Of a DNA stretch of 64,000 nt, positions 38,445 to 49,052 are shown one piece after another. The position numbers and the translations under genes are program-made. Source of the DNA: Paracoccaceae bacterium (GTDB lineage: Bacteria; Pseudomonadota; Alphaproteobacteria; Rhodobacterales; Rhodobacteraceae); the NCBI GenBank assembly GCA_022823605.1, contig JAJEHS010000004.1, positions 270,014 through 334,013 of the forward strand. The letters run 5' to 3'. The notes beneath the pieces are model-generated. The model did no database searches and was not told the DNA's origin. It saw only the letters and a program-made list of their open reading frames with translations. Every line of letters starts with the position of its first letter. Position 1 is the first letter of the stretch.

Positions 38445-39464
38445 TTATTCAACAAATTGGAAACTTAGGGATGGAAATCGTGCTTCCATTTTCTTTTTGA
38501 ACTTCTCAGAACTACTACGACGCCAATTTCTAGCTACATAGTAACCTTCTCCTTGAAATTGAACTTCCGATTCAGAAGATATTCTATATCTTTTGTATTT
38601 TTCTTCATTTTCTGTCACTTGATCCTTTTTTTTGATTAATTCAAAACCACAAGTTCGATCTTTTCGTAAAAAATCAAATACCTCAGAATTAAGCTCACCA
38701 TTTTCTTGTAGGGTTAAAATCGTTATCAACCCAATATCCGCCTTGAGGATCTTTTCATGTTGAAGCTTTTCATTATAGTATAAATTTACTTTGGAAATAT
38801 CACGAGAACTTGATCTGGACTGACGTTCTTTTTGTTTCTTTTCTTGTATTTGGACTTGATAATCAGCAACTTCAGGTATAGGAATAACCGATTGAACATC
38901 AAGTAAAGTATCACCGTTATAATTATACGGATGCATTCTTATACATCGTATGTCTAAACCAAAGTCATTGAGCCACATTACTGACGTTGTAAGTTCTTTT
39001 GAGAATTCTGCAGAAGCTAGAACAATTTTAACTTCCTGGGCAAAATTATCTTCGTCTGGTTCTATCCACTCTAAAAAGTCTAAAATCTGCTGCGCAGCAT
39101 CACCCTTAATATTATTATTTGATTGATAATTTCCATAGATTTGTACTAACTTTTCAAAAGTTAAAGTCGAAATCATGGCTGCATAGCGAATACTTTGTAG
39201 TTCCATATAACCACCATCTTCTGTGCGCTTGAGTTCAATTACAACTAAGTTGGCATCTTTATCAATTCCTAGAAGATCTATACGTCTCCGGCTACCATCC
39301 CAATCACCAAACTCTTCTGCAACCACAAGTGTATCAGGGGAAATAATTTCAATCTGTTGTTTAAGCATCGCCTGTAATTCAGGACGCTCCTGAACATTTT
39401 GCTCAGCAAAAGTTGTTCTCTCAATTTCAGTTAACTGTTGGTCTGATATTTTATAAAGCGTCAT
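38445..39464 (-). CDS. PD-(D/E)XK nuclease-domain protein (NucS/DUF91-like)
   Basis: 339 aa. The N-terminal third has the nuclease core: RRRIDLLGIDKDANLVVIELKR near residues 59-80, split here as RRIDLLGID (catalytic D) and LVVIELKR (E-x-K), followed by GGYMELQSIRYAAM. These features are typical of a widespread family annotated as endonuclease NucS-domain proteins. The middle is charged and the C-terminal 90 residues (KVNLYYNEKL to YYVARNWRR) form an unknown, probably DNA-binding, domain. Function may be defence or repair. Very AT-rich, as are both neighbours. Confidence 0.75.
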   Translation of the reverse strand: MTLYKISDQQLTEIERTTFAEQNVQERPELQAMLKQQIEIISPDTLVVAEEFGDWDGSRRRIDLLGIDKDANLVVIELKRTEDGGYMELQSIRYAAMISTLTFEKLVQIYGNYQSNNNIKGDAAQQILDFLEWIEPDEDNFAQEVKIVLASAEFSKELTTSVMWLNDFGLDIRCIRMHPYNYNGDTLLDVQSVIPIPEVADYQVQIQEKKQKERQSRSSSRDISKVNLYYNEKLQHEKILKADIGLITILTLQENGELNSEVFDFLRKDRTCGFELIKKKDQVTENEEKYKRYRISSESEVQFQGEGYYVARNWRRSSSEKFKKKMEARFPSLSFQFVE

Positions 39465-39527
39465 ATTAAATTCTTTTAATTTCCTAAATTAATTTTCCCT
39501 TTATTTAGAATTTCCAGAAAAATTTAA

Positions 39528-40235
39528 CTAAACGCCATTTTCTTCTAAAGAATTTACCGGGAATAGTTCAATTTGGATTGTATTTTCTATATCTTCAATT
39601 AGAGGTTTTATGACATTTTTTTCCTTTTCATATGCATCAAGTTCTGAAACTCCTTGTTTATCTTGAATTTCCTTCCTTCTAGATAACCAAGCTGACCAAA
39701 TATGATCGGCAACTGCTTGAAATTTATTCTTTATATTTGGACTGAGAAAAATCCTATTTTCATTAAAGTACTTATGAAAATCACTTAAAGTAGATCTTGC
39801 TTCCTCTAATTTTCGATAATCTAAGATTTTTGATAATGCTAATGACTTATCTGAAATATTATTCATAGATTCTTTTTCAATTTCGGTGAATTGGTTATTT
39901 TCCATAAATTTGTATAACTGTACGTCATTATATTTGTTTAAATCTGGTAGTTTTGAATATTCACTGACAGCTACATTAATTGATGCATGAGCTATAGCTA
40001 ATTTTTTCCAAGCCTCGGATAGGACTTCATGCTCTTTTTCGTGCCATTTAGTTTTACGGGTAAGTAATATACTAAATTCATGTAACATTTGAGCTTTATA
40101 CTGTTCTAGATCTTTAGTGAAATTACTTTCAACCCATTTTTGCCCCCAAAACTTTAATAAAAGTAATGCACCACCAGCACCAAAAACAATATTGGTAAAC
40201 ACCATTCCAACAGGTTCATAAAGTTGTTCAATCAT
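39528..40235 (-). CDS. Hypothetical membrane-anchored coiled-coil protein
   Basis: 235 aa. One hydrophobic helix near the N-terminus (residues 12-28, VFTNIVFGAGGALLLLKFW region) is followed by a long, charged, mostly helical cytoplasmic part with heptad-like stretches (residues 38-110 and 140-200). I do not recognise the family. It sits 63 bp upstream of the nuclease gene on the same strand, so the pair could be one unit. Hand-counted GC of a 60-base line inside it (39841-39900) is 14/60. Confidence 0.6.
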   Translation of the reverse strand: MIEQLYEPVGMVFTNIVFGAGGALLLLKFWGQKWVESNFTKDLEQYKAQMLHEFSILLTRKTKWHEKEHEVLSEAWKKLAIAHASINVAVSEYSKLPDLNKYNDVQLYKFMENNQFTEIEKESMNNISDKSLALSKILDYRKLEEARSTLSDFHKYFNENRIFLSPNIKNKFQAVADHIWSAWLSRRKEIQDKQGVSELDAYEKEKNVIKPLIEDIENTIQIELFPVNSLEENGV

Positions 40236-40365
40236 GCTTTAATCCTCTTCGCACTTTGTATATAAATAAGTGAAGTGGAAAGATCACTTCTTGTAGGATG
40301 TATAAAATACTAGTTCTTTGTAGCTTTTCTTTAGCCCAAAGGATGGATTTTTATTTGGGGCAAAA

Positions 40366-40441
<76 letters not shown>

Positions 40442-40643
40442 ACACCAGCTAAAAATTATATAGCCGATCTTTTATTTCCAAAGGTATGGATATGATTAGA
40501 CCTAAAACCCACTTAACCCAAATACTTAGTAGTTTTAAACATATAATTTGAAATATGTTCTACTGGTTGAGCTATTTTGGGGTACTAAATTAGCTTTTAA
40601 CAATAACTGAAAATAGTATCCTGATGAAACCTTGCAACCACCC

Positions 40644-42281
40644 TTAAACTGAATTTCCTGCCCTGTCAGTATTTATTAACAAAAATACTCCACAACACCC
40701 TATCAAAACTATCAACAAGGCAGCTGGCGCAGCTTGACTCAGATTTTCAAGTGAAGCCCTGTCATATACCCTTGTGGCCAAGGTATTAAAGTCAAAGGGA
40801 CGCAAAAGTAAAGTTGCTGGCAACTCCTTGATACAATCCACAAAAACCAAAATCAATCCAGTAACTAGTGATCCTCGAATTATTGGCAAATGAACTGAGA
40901 ATAAAGACTCTTGAGCAGATTTGCCCAAGGATCTTGGTACCATTATCAACGTAGGAGGCACCCTTCCAAAAGCAGCCTCAACAATGTTTTGTGCTATGGC
41001 ATAAAACCTGATGAAATAAGCAAAAATAACAGCAAATGCTGTGCCGGTCAGCAATAACCCCGGATCATAGCCAAATCTCATCGAAATCCAATCTGCAAGA
41101 GTGTGATCGAATGAGGCCAAGGAAATCAATATCCCAATCCCGATTACCGCTCCTGGAATGGCATAGCCAAGAGTTAGGGTAGGCATGAGAAATCTGGAAA
41201 AACTATACTTTGTTATGGTTTGGCCATAAACAAGTATAATTGCTATAGCCAAGGTTAAAATTGCTGCGATGCCACTCGTATATAAACTATTTACAAATGC
41301 ATCAATCAACTCCTTCTCAAACCAGAGCTCCCAACTTGAGAGTGCATGAGTAATCATGATTGATACGGGCAGAATGAACCCTAGCCCAACAAGTAAAAAG
41401 CAAAATCCTGTAGCAAGCCAAGCTGCAAATCTAGGGAGATCATTTCTTTTCGAAAAAATTGGGGCGTGTAAAACCTTATGGAACTCTGAATTGAACCTTA
41501 AGGTTCTCTCACCGAGTATAATGATCAATATGAATACCAATACTATCACGGAAAGTATGGCTGCAGCACTCAAATCATAGGCCTCAAGCCATACGGTATA
41601 GATTCCTGTAGTAACAGTTTGAACTGCAAAATATTCAACAACTCCAAAATCGGCAATCGTTTCCATCATGACAATTATCAGGCCGGCAAAAATTCCAGGT
41701 CTGACCAGAGGAATGATTACTCTGAACAGCCTGATAAAAGGCCCCTTCCCCAAAGTGCTGGCAATGTCTATGATCGCTGAGGATTGCTCTCGCAAGGCTA
41801 CCCTTGTAAAAAGATATACATATGGAAAGAGTACCAGAGAAAGGGTTATCGAAGCTCCACCGAGGCTTCTGATCTCAGGGAAAAAATAATCTGATGCATC
41901 TTTCCAGCCAAAGATTTCTCTTAGCAAACCCTGAACCGGACCGGCATATTCGAAAAAATCCACAAGTGCATAAGCACCTACATAGGCAGGTATGGCCAGC
42001 GGAAAGAATAGTGAATATTCAAGAATCCTTCTGAATGGAAAATCATATATGGTTACGAGGCAAGCAGTGGCTACACCAAATATACTTGCCAAAACCGATA
42101 CCAAAATCACCAGATAAATGGTGTTGACAATATATCGTCTGAAAGCACCGTTTTGGATATACTCCTGAAGATCACCCCCTCCAAACAATGCTATGTAAAC
42201 AATTGAACCCATGGGGAGCAAAATAACCAGGCACATTAGTACCATTACCAACCCGATCAAAATTTGTTTGGAAAAATTCAT
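40644..42281 (-). CDS. Iron(III)-type ABC transporter permease (FbpB-like, fused halves)
   Basis: 545 aa with about 12 helices and two BPD_transp_1 domains in one chain, as in FbpB/AfuB/ThiP. Two EAA-like coupling loops are visible: DIASTLGKGPFIRLFRVIIP near residue 180 and MVPRSLGKSAQESLFSVHLP near residue 455. The family imports ferric iron (or thiamine). No binding protein or ATPase gene is next to it, so it is an orphan permease here or the partners lie elsewhere. Confidence 0.85.
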   Translation of the reverse strand: MNFSKQILIGLVMVLMCLVILLPMGSIVYIALFGGGDLQEYIQNGAFRRYIVNTIYLVILVSVLASIFGVATACLVTIYDFPFRRILEYSLFFPLAIPAYVGAYALVDFFEYAGPVQGLLREIFGWKDASDYFFPEIRSLGGASITLSLVLFPYVYLFTRVALREQSSAIIDIASTLGKGPFIRLFRVIIPLVRPGIFAGLIIVMMETIADFGVVEYFAVQTVTTGIYTVWLEAYDLSAAAILSVIVLVFILIIILGERTLRFNSEFHKVLHAPIFSKRNDLPRFAAWLATGFCFLLVGLGFILPVSIMITHALSSWELWFEKELIDAFVNSLYTSGIAAILTLAIAIILVYGQTITKYSFSRFLMPTLTLGYAIPGAVIGIGILISLASFDHTLADWISMRFGYDPGLLLTGTAFAVIFAYFIRFYAIAQNIVEAAFGRVPPTLIMVPRSLGKSAQESLFSVHLPIIRGSLVTGLILVFVDCIKELPATLLLRPFDFNTLATRVYDRASLENLSQAAPAALLIVLIGCCGVFLLINTDRAGNSV

Positions 42282-42508
42282 TGCTTAAACCAAAATTCTT
42301 ATTTCCTCGACAAATCGAAATTGTTGAATGAATAACACCTTCTATTGTACAAATCCCGTTAAAGCCAATATATGCGATTTTGACTTAGTAAATAGATCGG
42401 AAAATGGAGCAAAATACTTTCAAACATTGGGTTTGCCTTTGAACGGGATTGAAACTCATTCATCGATTTTAGGACATATGTGTCATGGCATGACCAATGC
42501 CACCTATT

Positions 42509-43261
42509 TCAATATCCTGTTGAAGAAATGGATTCTATCGCTTCAATGATTAATTTCTGACAATAGTCATCACTAAACCTGTGGTCAGCCCCCTCGACGA
42601 GCTTCATCGCAATATCATTGGAATTGACGTGATTGAGAATTTTCCTTGAAACTGATGGCGAAACATCAACATCATCGAGGCCGTGAAGCAATCTGATGGG
42701 ACATTGATAGTTTACCTCCTTGTCGAAAAGTCGAAATTGCTTTCCGTCCTCCAATAGTTGGGCAGAAATATAATAGGCACCATCTTCATAATCCGATGGT
42801 AATTCGACATAACCTTTCCGAGACAAATCCACTCTTTCTGAATCACTCAACCCTTCGTAAATTTCATCGGTAAATTGTACGGCACTGGCAATACCGACAA
42901 AACCATGGACCTTGTCAGGGTTTTCATAAGCATAATGCAAACCAATCCATCCTCCCAAGGAAGACCCTACGAGGATTTGTGGACCCAAATCCAGCTCCTT
43001 GAACATGATATCCACACTGGAATGCCAGTCCTTGATCGTGGTCTCTTCAAATTTTACCGAGGATTTGCCATGCCCGAAATAATCAAATCTCAGGTATGAC
43101 CTACCCTTCTCTTCACAATAAGCCTTGAGAGCCATTGCCTTGGTACCTTCCATGTCGGATTTCAAACCGGGAAGGAATAGGATGCCCGGTCCACTGCCTT
43201 CCAGTTTGTCATAGGCCAGATAGGATTTTGGAGTTTCCGATAATGTAATGTAGTTTGTCAT
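42509..43261 (-). CDS. Alpha/beta hydrolase (ABHD10-like)
   Basis: 250-aa serine hydrolase. Nucleophile elbow GSSLGGW near residue 100, catalytic aspartate in LLHGLDDVDV and histidine in GADHRFSDD complete the triad; FDYFGHGKS is the usual oxyanion/lid region. It resembles ABHD10-type thioesterases/deacylases. The 227 bp between it and the permease gene hold a 9-bp inverted repeat (AATCCCGTT at 42352, AACGGGATT at 42442) and no credible gene. Confidence 0.85.
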   Translation of the reverse strand: MTNYITLSETPKSYLAYDKLEGSGPGILFLPGLKSDMEGTKAMALKAYCEEKGRSYLRFDYFGHGKSSVKFEETTIKDWHSSVDIMFKELDLGPQILVGSSLGGWIGLHYAYENPDKVHGFVGIASAVQFTDEIYEGLSDSERVDLSRKGYVELPSDYEDGAYYISAQLLEDGKQFRLFDKEVNYQCPIRLLHGLDDVDVSPSVSRKILNHVNSNDIAMKLVEGADHRFSDDYCQKLIIEAIESISSTGY

Positions 43262-43431
43262 TCCACCTCTGTTTCAATACAAATTATTGTCTTGATAGTG
43301 CCTTATTCATAACAGGTTAAGAATAATCTTATTTCCAACCTTTAAAACTCTTTACAATTCCTTATAGTCTACTGATCAAATTTTCCCACAACCGGGTGCA
43401 TCGTGGGTGCCGAATAGATGAGGATAAGTCA

Positions 43432-45384
43432 ATGACTGAAAATATTTCAATTACCTTCCCCGATAACGTTTCCAGACAATACCACATAGGTATTACACCA
43501 GCTGAAATCGCTCGATCCATCTCTCCCTCGCTGGAGAAGAGGGCAGTATCAGCACTTGTGAATGAAACCCATTGGGACCTTCAATGGCCGATATGTACGG
43601 ATGCCACAATAGAGATCAACCAAATGGGGGACAACCCCTATTCCCTTGAACTCATTCGCCACGACTTTGCTCATGTTATGGCCCGGGCAGTACAGGAATT
43701 ATGGCCGGAAACCAAGGTCACCATCGGACCGGTCATCGAAAGGGGATGGTTTTACGATTTTGACAGAGACACTCCGTTTACACCTGGCGATCTGCAAATC
43801 ATCGAAAAGAAAATGAAGGAGATCATCAATCTTAGGGACAAGGTTTCATTCGATGTCTGGGATCGTGAACGAGCCATGGAACATTATCGTGAGAACAATG
43901 AGCCATACAAGTTGGAACTCGTAGAAGCCATTCCCGAAGATCAGGAAATCAAGATGTATTGGCATGGGGACTGGCAGGATCTGTGTCGTGGTCCTCACCT
44001 TGCTCATACGGGCCAACTTCCGGCTGATGCCTTCAAGTTGACCAGCATTGCCGGAGCCTATTGGCGGGGTGACAGCAGAAACAAGATGCTGCAACGGATT
44101 TACGGAATTGCATTCAGGAATCGCAAGGACCTGAAGGATTATCTGACATTCCTTGAAGAGGCAAAGAAAAGAGACCACCGGAAATTGGGTGGCGAAATGA
44201 AATTGTTCCATTTTCAGGATGAAGCACCCGGAATGGTTTTTTGGCATCCGGATGGATGGACCATCTGCAAGGAAATGAAATCCTACATGTCACGAAGGCA
44301 AACCGAATACGGGTATCAGGAAGTCAACACACCTGCTGTGCTGGACCGTGCCCTGTGGGAAAAATCGGGTCACTGGGAAAAGTTTCATGATCATATGTTC
44401 CTGGTTGATATCGATAAGGAAACAGATCCGACAAAAAGAATAAGTGCCTTGAAACCCATGAACTGTCCAGGTCATGTCCAGATATTCAACAAGGGATTGA
44501 AGAGCTATCGTGATTTACCTCTTCGGATTTCGGAATTTGGTTCCTGTACAAGATTTGAACCATCGGGAGCTTTGCATGGCCTGATGAGGGTTCGTGGATT
44601 TGTGCAGGATGATGCCCACATTTTTTGCGAGGAATCACATATTGAGGAAGAAACCAAATATTTCATAGAGATGTTATCGACGATTTATAAGGATTTCGGG
44701 TTCGATAAATTCAAAATCCTGTTTTCTGACCGACCGGAAGTCAGAGCAGGTGCGGATGAAACCTGGGACAGAGCAGAAGAGGCCCTGAAGAGTGCCACAA
44801 TAGCAACTGGTAGTACCTTTGGACTGAATCCAGGGGAAGGAGCATTCTATGGTCCCAAGCTTGAATTTCTATTGACCGATTCACTTGGCCGTGAATGGCA
44901 ATGTGGAACACTACAGGTGGATTTTGTATTGCCTGAAAGGCTGGAAGCAAGCTTTATTGGCAGGGATGGCAACAAGCATCGTCCTGTTATTCTTCACCGG
45001 GCCATACTCGGAAGTTTTGAAAGGTTTTTGGGTATCCTGATTGAAAATTATGCCGGTAAACTTCCGCTGTGGCTCGCACCCACCCAAGTGGTTGTTGCAA
45101 CCATTGTTTCCGATGCCGATGATTTTGCCGAGGAAGTGGTTGGAAAACTCAATGCAGCCGGGATCAGGACCAAGCCCGATACGCGTAATGAGAAAATCGG
45201 TTACAAGGTTCGGGAACACTCGCTGGCAAAGGTTCCCCATATTTTCGCCGTTGGTACCAGGGAAGTGGAAGAAAACACGGTATCGGTCAGAACCCTGGGT
45301 GAAAAACGGGTACGGAATATGACCGTTGATGAGGCTGTTGAGGAATTTACCGAACTGGTCAAGCCTCCCGATTTTCAAAACTGA
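43432..45384 (+). CDS. thrS: Threonyl-tRNA synthetase
   Basis: Charges tRNA-Thr. 650 aa with the full domain order: TGS (1-63), tRNA-SAD editing domain with [11 protein letters not shown] near 76 and the CRGPHL zinc-like site, class II catalytic core with zinc ligands in KPMNCPGH, motif 2 in [30 protein letters not shown], motif 3 [13 protein letters not shown], and the anticodon-binding C-terminus. The ATG at 43432 with GAGGAT before it is chosen rather than the in-frame ATG at 43396. The [10 protein letters not shown] signature is typical of alphaproteobacteria. infC follows. Confidence 0.97.
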   Translation: MTENISITFPDNVSRQYHIGITPAEIARSISPSLEKRAVSALVNETHWDLQWPICTDATIEINQMGDNPYSLELIRHDFAHVMARAVQELWPETKVTIGPVIERGWFYDFDRDTPFTPGDLQIIEKKMKEIINLRDKVSFDVWDRERAMEHYRENNEPYKLELVEAIPEDQEIKMYWHGDWQDLCRGPHLAHTGQLPADAFKLTSIAGAYWRGDSRNKMLQRIYGIAFRNRKDLKDYLTFLEEAKKRDHRKLGGEMKLFHFQDEAPGMVFWHPDGWTICKEMKSYMSRRQTEYGYQEVNTPAVLDRALWEKSGHWEKFHDHMFLVDIDKETDPTKRISALKPMNCPGHVQIFNKGLKSYRDLPLRISEFGSCTRFEPSGALHGLMRVRGFVQDDAHIFCEESHIEEETKYFIEMLSTIYKDFGFDKFKILFSDRPEVRAGADETWDRAEEALKSATIATGSTFGLNPGEGAFYGPKLEFLLTDSLGREWQCGTLQVDFVLPERLEASFIGRDGNKHRPVILHRAILGSFERFLGILIENYAGKLPLWLAPTQVVVATIVSDADDFAEEVVGKLNAAGIRTKPDTRNEKIGYKVREHSLAKVPHIFAVGTREVEENTVSVRTLGEKRVRNMTVDEAVEEFTELVKPPDFQN

Positions 45385-45500
45385 CCATATTGTTTGAAAA
45401 ATATCACTATGGCGTGAAATTGATTGACCTTGATATTGAAAAATCAAACTACATGGTTAAAATTGAATTACCAAATCGGTATAAAATAAGGAAATAACCC

Positions 45501-46043
45501 ATAGCAAGAAAACCATTCCAACCCAATTCTGAAAGAAAAGTTGGGCCCCGTGCAAATGAAGAAATTGATGCACGAAAAATTCGCCTGATTGGGGCAAACG
45601 GCGAAAACCTCGGAATATTATCTCCCAATGAAGGTCTTGACATGGCTAATCGTGTCGGCCTGGATTTGGTGGAAATTTCAGCCAATGCCGATCCTCCCGT
45701 GTGCAAGATCATGGATTATGGCAAATACAAATATACCCAGCAAAAGAAGGAATCCCTTGCCCGAAAGAAACAGAAAATCATCGAGGTAAAGGAAGTGAAA
45801 TTCCGGCCAAACACCGGGATCCATGACTACAATGTAAAACTGCGGAATGTTCTAAGGTTTCTGGAGAACGGTGACCAAGTCAAGGTTACATTGCGGTTCA
45901 GAGGTCGTGAAATGGCTCACCAGTCACTCGGCAAGGATTTACTGGATAGAGTCAAGGAAGATGTCGGTGAAATGGGCAAGATGGTAGCTACACCCAAATA
46001 TGAAGGCCGGCAGATATTCATGGTTTTGGGACCGACAAAATAA
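45501..46043 (+). CDS. infC: Translation initiation factor IF-3, AUA start codon
   Basis: 180 aa; IF-3 controls start-codon fidelity and ribosome recycling. The coding frame extends 47 codons upstream of the first ATG (45642), giving the conserved N-terminal domain: [30 protein letters not shown]. An in-frame stop at 45495-45497 leaves ATA at 45501-45503 as the start, with AAGGA at 45488-45492 at ideal 8-nt spacing. Non-standard AUU/AUC/AUA starts on infC are known to make IF-3 repress its own translation. C-terminal domain ([23 protein letters not shown]) is complete. rpmI and rplT, the usual partners, do not follow. Confidence 0.94.
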   Translation: MARKPFQPNSERKVGPRANEEIDARKIRLIGANGENLGILSPNEGLDMANRVGLDLVEISANADPPVCKIMDYGKYKYTQQKKESLARKKQKIIEVKEVKFRPNTGIHDYNVKLRNVLRFLENGDQVKVTLRFRGREMAHQSLGKDLLDRVKEDVGEMGKMVATPKYEGRQIFMVLGPTK

Positions 46044-46116
46044 ATTGTTGATAGCAGGCGATTACCACCTTTCAACCTTATTCCCGGATATTTGATTCCG
46101 TCAGGGACAGTCAACA

Positions 46117-47292
46117 ATGGATAATATTGTAATAGCTGGTACCAAAAGAACCCCGATCGGTAAGTTCCAAGGTGCTCTCAGTCATCTTACGGCCCCTCAA
46201 CTTGGAGGACTTTCCATTGAAGGCTCCCTCAAACATGCAGGAATTGATCCTCACCTGGTGGATGAAGTATACATGGGATGTGTTCTTCCGGCGGGGTTGG
46301 GTCAGGCTCCGGCCCGTCAGGCCGGAATGATTGGAGGTATACCTAAGCAAACACCTGCCACAACGATCAACAAGATGTGCGGTTCAGGGATGAAGGCCAT
46401 CATGACTGGCGTCGACCAGTTGAATCTGGATCAGGCTGAGATCATTGTTGCAGGAGGCATGGAAAGCATGTCAAAGGCCCCATTCTATAGTCCCGACGTG
46501 CGTAACGGCAAGCGGTTGGGACACACCAGAATGATGGATCACATGTTAACCGACGGTTTGACGGATGCCTACGGCGATCATGCCCATATGGGTGTATTTG
46601 CTGATGATTGTGCAACCCGGTACAAAATTACCAGGGAAGATCAGGATAGGTATGCCCATGAATCCTATTGTCGGTGCTTGAATGCCCAATTATCAGGTCA
46701 GGCACGAAAGGAAATTGTTCCTGTATTATCTTCAAATGATGAAGTTATCGAGTTGGATGAGGAACCATTCGAACCGAATTTGGAAAAAATGGGGAAGCTC
46801 AAACCCGCATTCAAGACAACGGGCTCGGTCACACCTGCCAACTCTTCAAAAATATCCGATGGTGCTGCCTCGGTCGTTTTGGGTAAGGAATCTGTCATCA
46901 GAAAATCAGAAAGTCCTGTTTTAGCCCGCATTGTTGGGCATGATACCTTCGCACAGGAGCCGGGGAATTTTCCCACTTCTCCAATTTATACCGCGCAGAA
47001 ACTTTTGGACAAACTTTCCTGGAAGAAGGAGGATGTTGATCTTTGGGAGGTCAATGAAGCCTTTGCAGTCGTGGCCCTTGTCTTCATGAAGGTATTGGGA
47101 ATACCCCATGAAAAGATCAATGTGAATGGTGGTGCCTGTTCACTTGGACATCCCATTGGATGTTCCGGTGCTCGTATTGTAACTTCACTTGTTCATGGAA
47201 TGCACAGCAGAAATGCCAAGCGGGGAATTGCAGCAATTTGCATTGGTGGTGGTGAGGCAACCTCCATTGCCCTGGAAATTTCATCCTCCTGA
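46117..47292 (+). CDS. Acetyl-CoA acetyltransferase (thiolase)
   Basis: Thiolase II family, 391 aa, condensing or cleaving acetoacetyl-CoA. Active-site residues: C88 in NKMCGSG, H345 in GGACSLGHPIG and C375 in AAICIGGGEA; NEAFAV at 313-318. Functions in polyhydroxybutyrate, ketone-body or amino-acid degradation pathways; no neighbour decides which. Its last 12 bp overlap the 3' end of the converging acyltransferase gene. Confidence 0.94.
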   Translation: MDNIVIAGTKRTPIGKFQGALSHLTAPQLGGLSIEGSLKHAGIDPHLVDEVYMGCVLPAGLGQAPARQAGMIGGIPKQTPATTINKMCGSGMKAIMTGVDQLNLDQAEIIVAGGMESMSKAPFYSPDVRNGKRLGHTRMMDHMLTDGLTDAYGDHAHMGVFADDCATRYKITREDQDRYAHESYCRCLNAQLSGQARKEIVPVLSSNDEVIELDEEPFEPNLEKMGKLKPAFKTTGSVTPANSSKISDGAASVVLGKESVIRKSESPVLARIVGHDTFAQEPGNFPTSPIYTAQKLLDKLSWKKEDVDLWEVNEAFAVVALVFMKVLGIPHEKINVNGGACSLGHPIGCSGARIVTSLVHGMHSRNAKRGIAAICIGGGEATSIALEISSS

Positions 47293-48150
47293 GAGGTTTT
47301 TCCAACGGCGGTGGATCCAATACCACTGTTCAGGATAATTCAGTACCATTGATTCCAGACTGTGATTCAATTCCTGGGTTACCGTTTTCGGATCGGTCAA
47401 CGGTATGGATGATTCCAAGACGATTTCAAAATTCAGGCCATCCTCCTTTCTGATACCATAGCAGGGTATCACCAGGGCATTGTATCTGATTGCCAATTGC
47501 CCTACCCCGATTCTGGTTTTTGTCGGTACTCCCAGAAATTCCACTTCCTCTCCTTGGCTGGCATACTGGTCATTCAGTAGTGATACTATACCCCCCTTCT
47601 TGAGATGTCTGATCATCTTGAGGGTTCCCTTCTTTTTCGTTGAAAAGAGCGGAGCACCCTTCTTTTTGATGTTCTTGACGTAATGCTCGTTGAAAAAGGA
47701 ATTACGCATGGGTTGATAGACTCCCGAAACAACATGTCCCTTCATGGTAAGGTAGGCCCTGACAGCTTCAAAATTACCGAAATGACCACTGACCAGGAAT
47801 ACCGGTTGCTTTTCCATTTGTGCCTGCCTCAACTCCTCAAATCCAGACCCCCGGATCGAATACATATTTGCTCTATTCGTGAACTCATTGCCGCTATAGT
47901 TTTCACAAAACAGCCTGCCGAAATTGTTTATGACTCCCTTGGTGATATTTTCCCTTTCTTCACTATTCATATCGGGAAAAATCAATTTGAGATTGTTGTG
48001 AACCCGTTGATTCATGTCAGTCAGGGGCGCGATCACCTTTTCCATTGTCTGACCACTGATAGCCACCCTTTTCTCGTAAGGGATAAACCGCATCCCAAGG
48101 AGCAAGGACCTCAGGGACAGATAAACAAGATAATCATAAAATACGGACAT
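47281..48150 (-). CDS. Lysophospholipid / lipid A-type acyltransferase (LpxL/HtrB family)
   Basis: 289-aa membrane-associated acyltransferase with an N-terminal hydrophobic segment, the catalytic HX4E motif in SGHFGNFEA near residue 122, and the C-terminal YPEQWYWIHRRWK block diagnostic of LpxL/LpxM-like enzymes. Adds a secondary acyl chain to lipid A, or to another lysolipid in related members. It may be in one unit with the upstream DMT transporter gene (23 bp gap). Confidence 0.9.
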   Translation of the reverse strand: MSVFYDYLVYLSLRSLLLGMRFIPYEKRVAISGQTMEKVIAPLTDMNQRVHNNLKLIFPDMNSEERENITKGVINNFGRLFCENYSGNEFTNRANMYSIRGSGFEELRQAQMEKQPVFLVSGHFGNFEAVRAYLTMKGHVVSGVYQPMRNSFFNEHYVKNIKKKGAPLFSTKKKGTLKMIRHLKKGGIVSLLNDQYASQGEEVEFLGVPTKTRIGVGQLAIRYNALVIPCYGIRKEDGLNFEIVLESSIPLTDPKTVTQELNHSLESMVLNYPEQWYWIHRRWKNLSGG

Positions 48151-48173
48151 TTATATGTCACCTTGAACAATGG

Positions 48174-49052
48174 TTAGCCGTGCTGCTTCTTGAACTCGTA
48201 CCACCAGATATATAAACCTGCGAAAATAATGATCAATGCCCCAATATAAGTCCAAATGTCTGGAAACTCATCAAAAAACAACATTCCGAATATCGTCGAA
48301 AAGATTATCGAAGCATAGGTGAAGGGTGAAAGGATCGAGGCATGTACTTTGAAAAGGGAATAAATTATCAACAATTGACCTATGGTTCCGAGAATGGCAA
48401 TCATGCCTATGAATTTCAAATCACCCAAACTAGGCGTGGTCCAGTAGAAAGGTACAATCAACGATGATACCACGGCTCCAATGATGGTCGTATAAAACAA
48501 GCTGCTCCAAACGGTTTCCGATTTGCTAAGATACTTTGTGGCAATAAAATAGCCGGCAAACCCCAAGGCCCCTCCAATCGGGTAAAGGGCATATGGAGTG
48601 AACACCTCTGTTCCAGGGCGAATGATAATGAGGGCACCCAGCAATCCGATACAAACACCAAGTATTTTTCGCCATCCCAGACTCTCACCCAGAAAATAAT
48701 AGGCCGCAAGTACGACAAATAAGGGATTGATTTGAAGAATAGCCGTTGCCGCACCCAATTCGATTGATGAAAAGCCCATGAAGAAACATATCGTCCCCAG
48801 AAACAAGAACAGGGACCGCAGTAATTGCAGGCCCAATTGATTTGTTGCCAGGGTAGATTTCAGGCTGGGGAGGATGATTATGATTACCAGGAGGCATTGG
48901 CCGAGGTATCGAATCCAGACCAGATTGAGTATTTCATAGTCACTTGAAAGATACTTTACAGTGGCATCCATGGACGAAAGGAAAAAGATGGCCAGAATTA
49001 TCGAAACAATCCCGATGGTGAGTGGGGAAAATTTCTGCAAAGGTGAAATCAT
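48174..49052 (-). CDS. DMT-superfamily (EamA) transporter
   Basis: 292 aa, ten predicted helices in two EamA repeats (first around SSMDATVKYLS, second around GFAGYFIATKYLS). Such proteins export or import amino acids, nucleotide precursors or other metabolites. Divergent from the HpaB-type operon across 165 bp, so it could share its control. Confidence 0.88.
   Translation of the reverse strand: MISPLQKFSPLTIGIVSIILAIFFLSSMDATVKYLSSDYEILNLVWIRYLGQCLLVIIIILPSLKSTLATNQLGLQLLRSLFLFLGTICFFMGFSSIELGAATAILQINPLFVVLAAYYFLGESLGWRKILGVCIGLLGALIIIRPGTEVFTPYALYPIGGALGFAGYFIATKYLSKSETVWSSLFYTTIIGAVVSSLIVPFYWTTPSLGDLKFIGMIAILGTIGQLLIIYSLFKVHASILSPFTYASIIFSTIFGMLFFDEFPDIWTYIGALIIIFAGLYIWWYEFKKQHG

Noticed and set aside
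40606..40626. Short sequence AACTGAAAATAG(T)ATCCTGA shared with about 60627-60646
   Set aside because: Only about 19 bases with one indel and AT-rich; no flanking repeat or element at either place, so probably chance.
42328..42549. 73-codon plus-strand ORF between the iron-type permease and the alpha/beta hydrolase
   Set aside because: Overlaps the 3' end of the hydrolase on the other strand, has no recognisable motif and no Shine-Dalgarno.
43396..43431. Upstream ATG for thrS giving 12 extra residues
   Set aside because: The ATG at 43432 has a Shine-Dalgarno and gives the normal TGS-domain start; the extra residues do not resemble ThrS.
43420..43437. Five-codon mini-ORF whose stop overlaps the thrS start (ATGA)
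   Set aside because: Its first bases are the thrS Shine-Dalgarno region and it has no ribosome site of its own; too short to separate from chance.
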